From: Sphingomonadaceae bacterium
GTDB taxonomy: Bacteria; Pseudomonadota; Alphaproteobacteria; Sphingomonadales; Sphingomonadaceae
Direction of reading: 5' to 3'
NCBI GenBank assembly: GCA_947451875.1
Contig: CANGBE010000083.1
Location: 1-6,738 of the forward strand
DNA length: 6,738 nt
The notes below the pieces were generated by a model. That model was not told where the DNA came from, searched no databases, and was given only the letters and a program-made list of their open reading frames with translations. Below, in pieces: positions 6,624 to 6,738 of the stretch. The stretch's first letter is position 1. The number at the start of each line of letters is the position of its first letter. Both the position numbers and the translations under genes were made by a program.

Positions 6624-6738
6624 TCGCAACTATGCGGAACCGACAGCTTAGCGATCCGACCTGACGATGAATCCGGATATGGGCAAGCTGAAGACCCTAC
6701 GCAGTCGACCGAAGCACCACGGCGATTGAGCCGGCTGA
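6624..6738. other. Unassigned sequence downstream of the integrase remnant
   Basis: I recognise no gene here. The integrase frame, after its TAG, stays open for 38 codons to the window end, but its translation (including LAIRPDDESGYGQAEDPTQ) does not resemble an integrase catalytic domain. Two very short frames (ATG 6599 to TGA 6664, and ATG 6667 to TGA 6729) have no ribosome binding site or recognised product. This may be the far side of the deletion or insertion that removed the integrase C-terminus. Confidence 0.4.

Noticed and set aside
6667..6729. 20-codon frame containing MGKLKTLRSRPKHHGD
   Set aside because: It faintly recalls the start of HNH-type proteins (LKTL motif), but it is very short, stops at once and has no ribosome binding site.

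Overview
The window is 6.7 kb of moderately GC-rich DNA from a Gram-negative bacterium. Two lipoprotein signal peptides, an AcrB-type inner-membrane pump and an OprM/NodT-type outer-membrane channel require two membranes. Protein style and the DUF4102-type integrase suggest an alphaproteobacterium, perhaps a sphingomonad, but that placement is inference.

Positions 26-5776 (+ strand) hold a complete, tightly packed operon for a tripartite RND efflux pump. It encodes a periplasmic adaptor lipoprotein (26-1204), an HAE1-family proton/drug antiporter (1212-4385) and an outer-membrane factor lipoprotein (4382-5776). The first gap is 7 bp and the second junction is an ATGA overlap, so co-transcription and coupled translation are likely. 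All three genes look intact. The pump keeps the proton-relay residues (D407, D408, K944, R974), but its switch loop is six glycines in a row where AcrB has two phenylalanines. No regulator gene lies in the window, and only 25 bp upstream of the operon is visible.

Positions 5813-5858 (- strand) are the 3' part of a tRNA-Thr(UGU) gene, from the anticodon stem-loop to CCA. The 5' half is absent. This is the usual scar of a tyrosine-recombinase element integrated into a tRNA gene. On the other side, at 5997-6623, is the N-terminal half of a DUF4102/P4-type integrase whose catalytic domain is missing. The polarity of the fragment places the mobile element on the right (integrase side) and the efflux operon on the host side, or in an older tandem element. 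Between them is a 138-bp leader with a perfect 9-bp inverted repeat ending one base before the integrase ATG. The last 115 bp hold nothing recognisable.

The three pump genes act together: the RND trimer takes up substrate from the periplasm or membrane using the proton gradient, the adaptor bridges it to the channel, and the channel opens outside. The integrase remnant is unrelated in function and records island insertion beside the operon. I see no clearly new biological system. The points most worth a second look are the glycine switch loop, the att-site/truncated-integrase junction, the inverted repeat at the integrase start, and an in-frame A AAA AAG heptamer late in the pump gene whose -1 frame is open into the channel gene.
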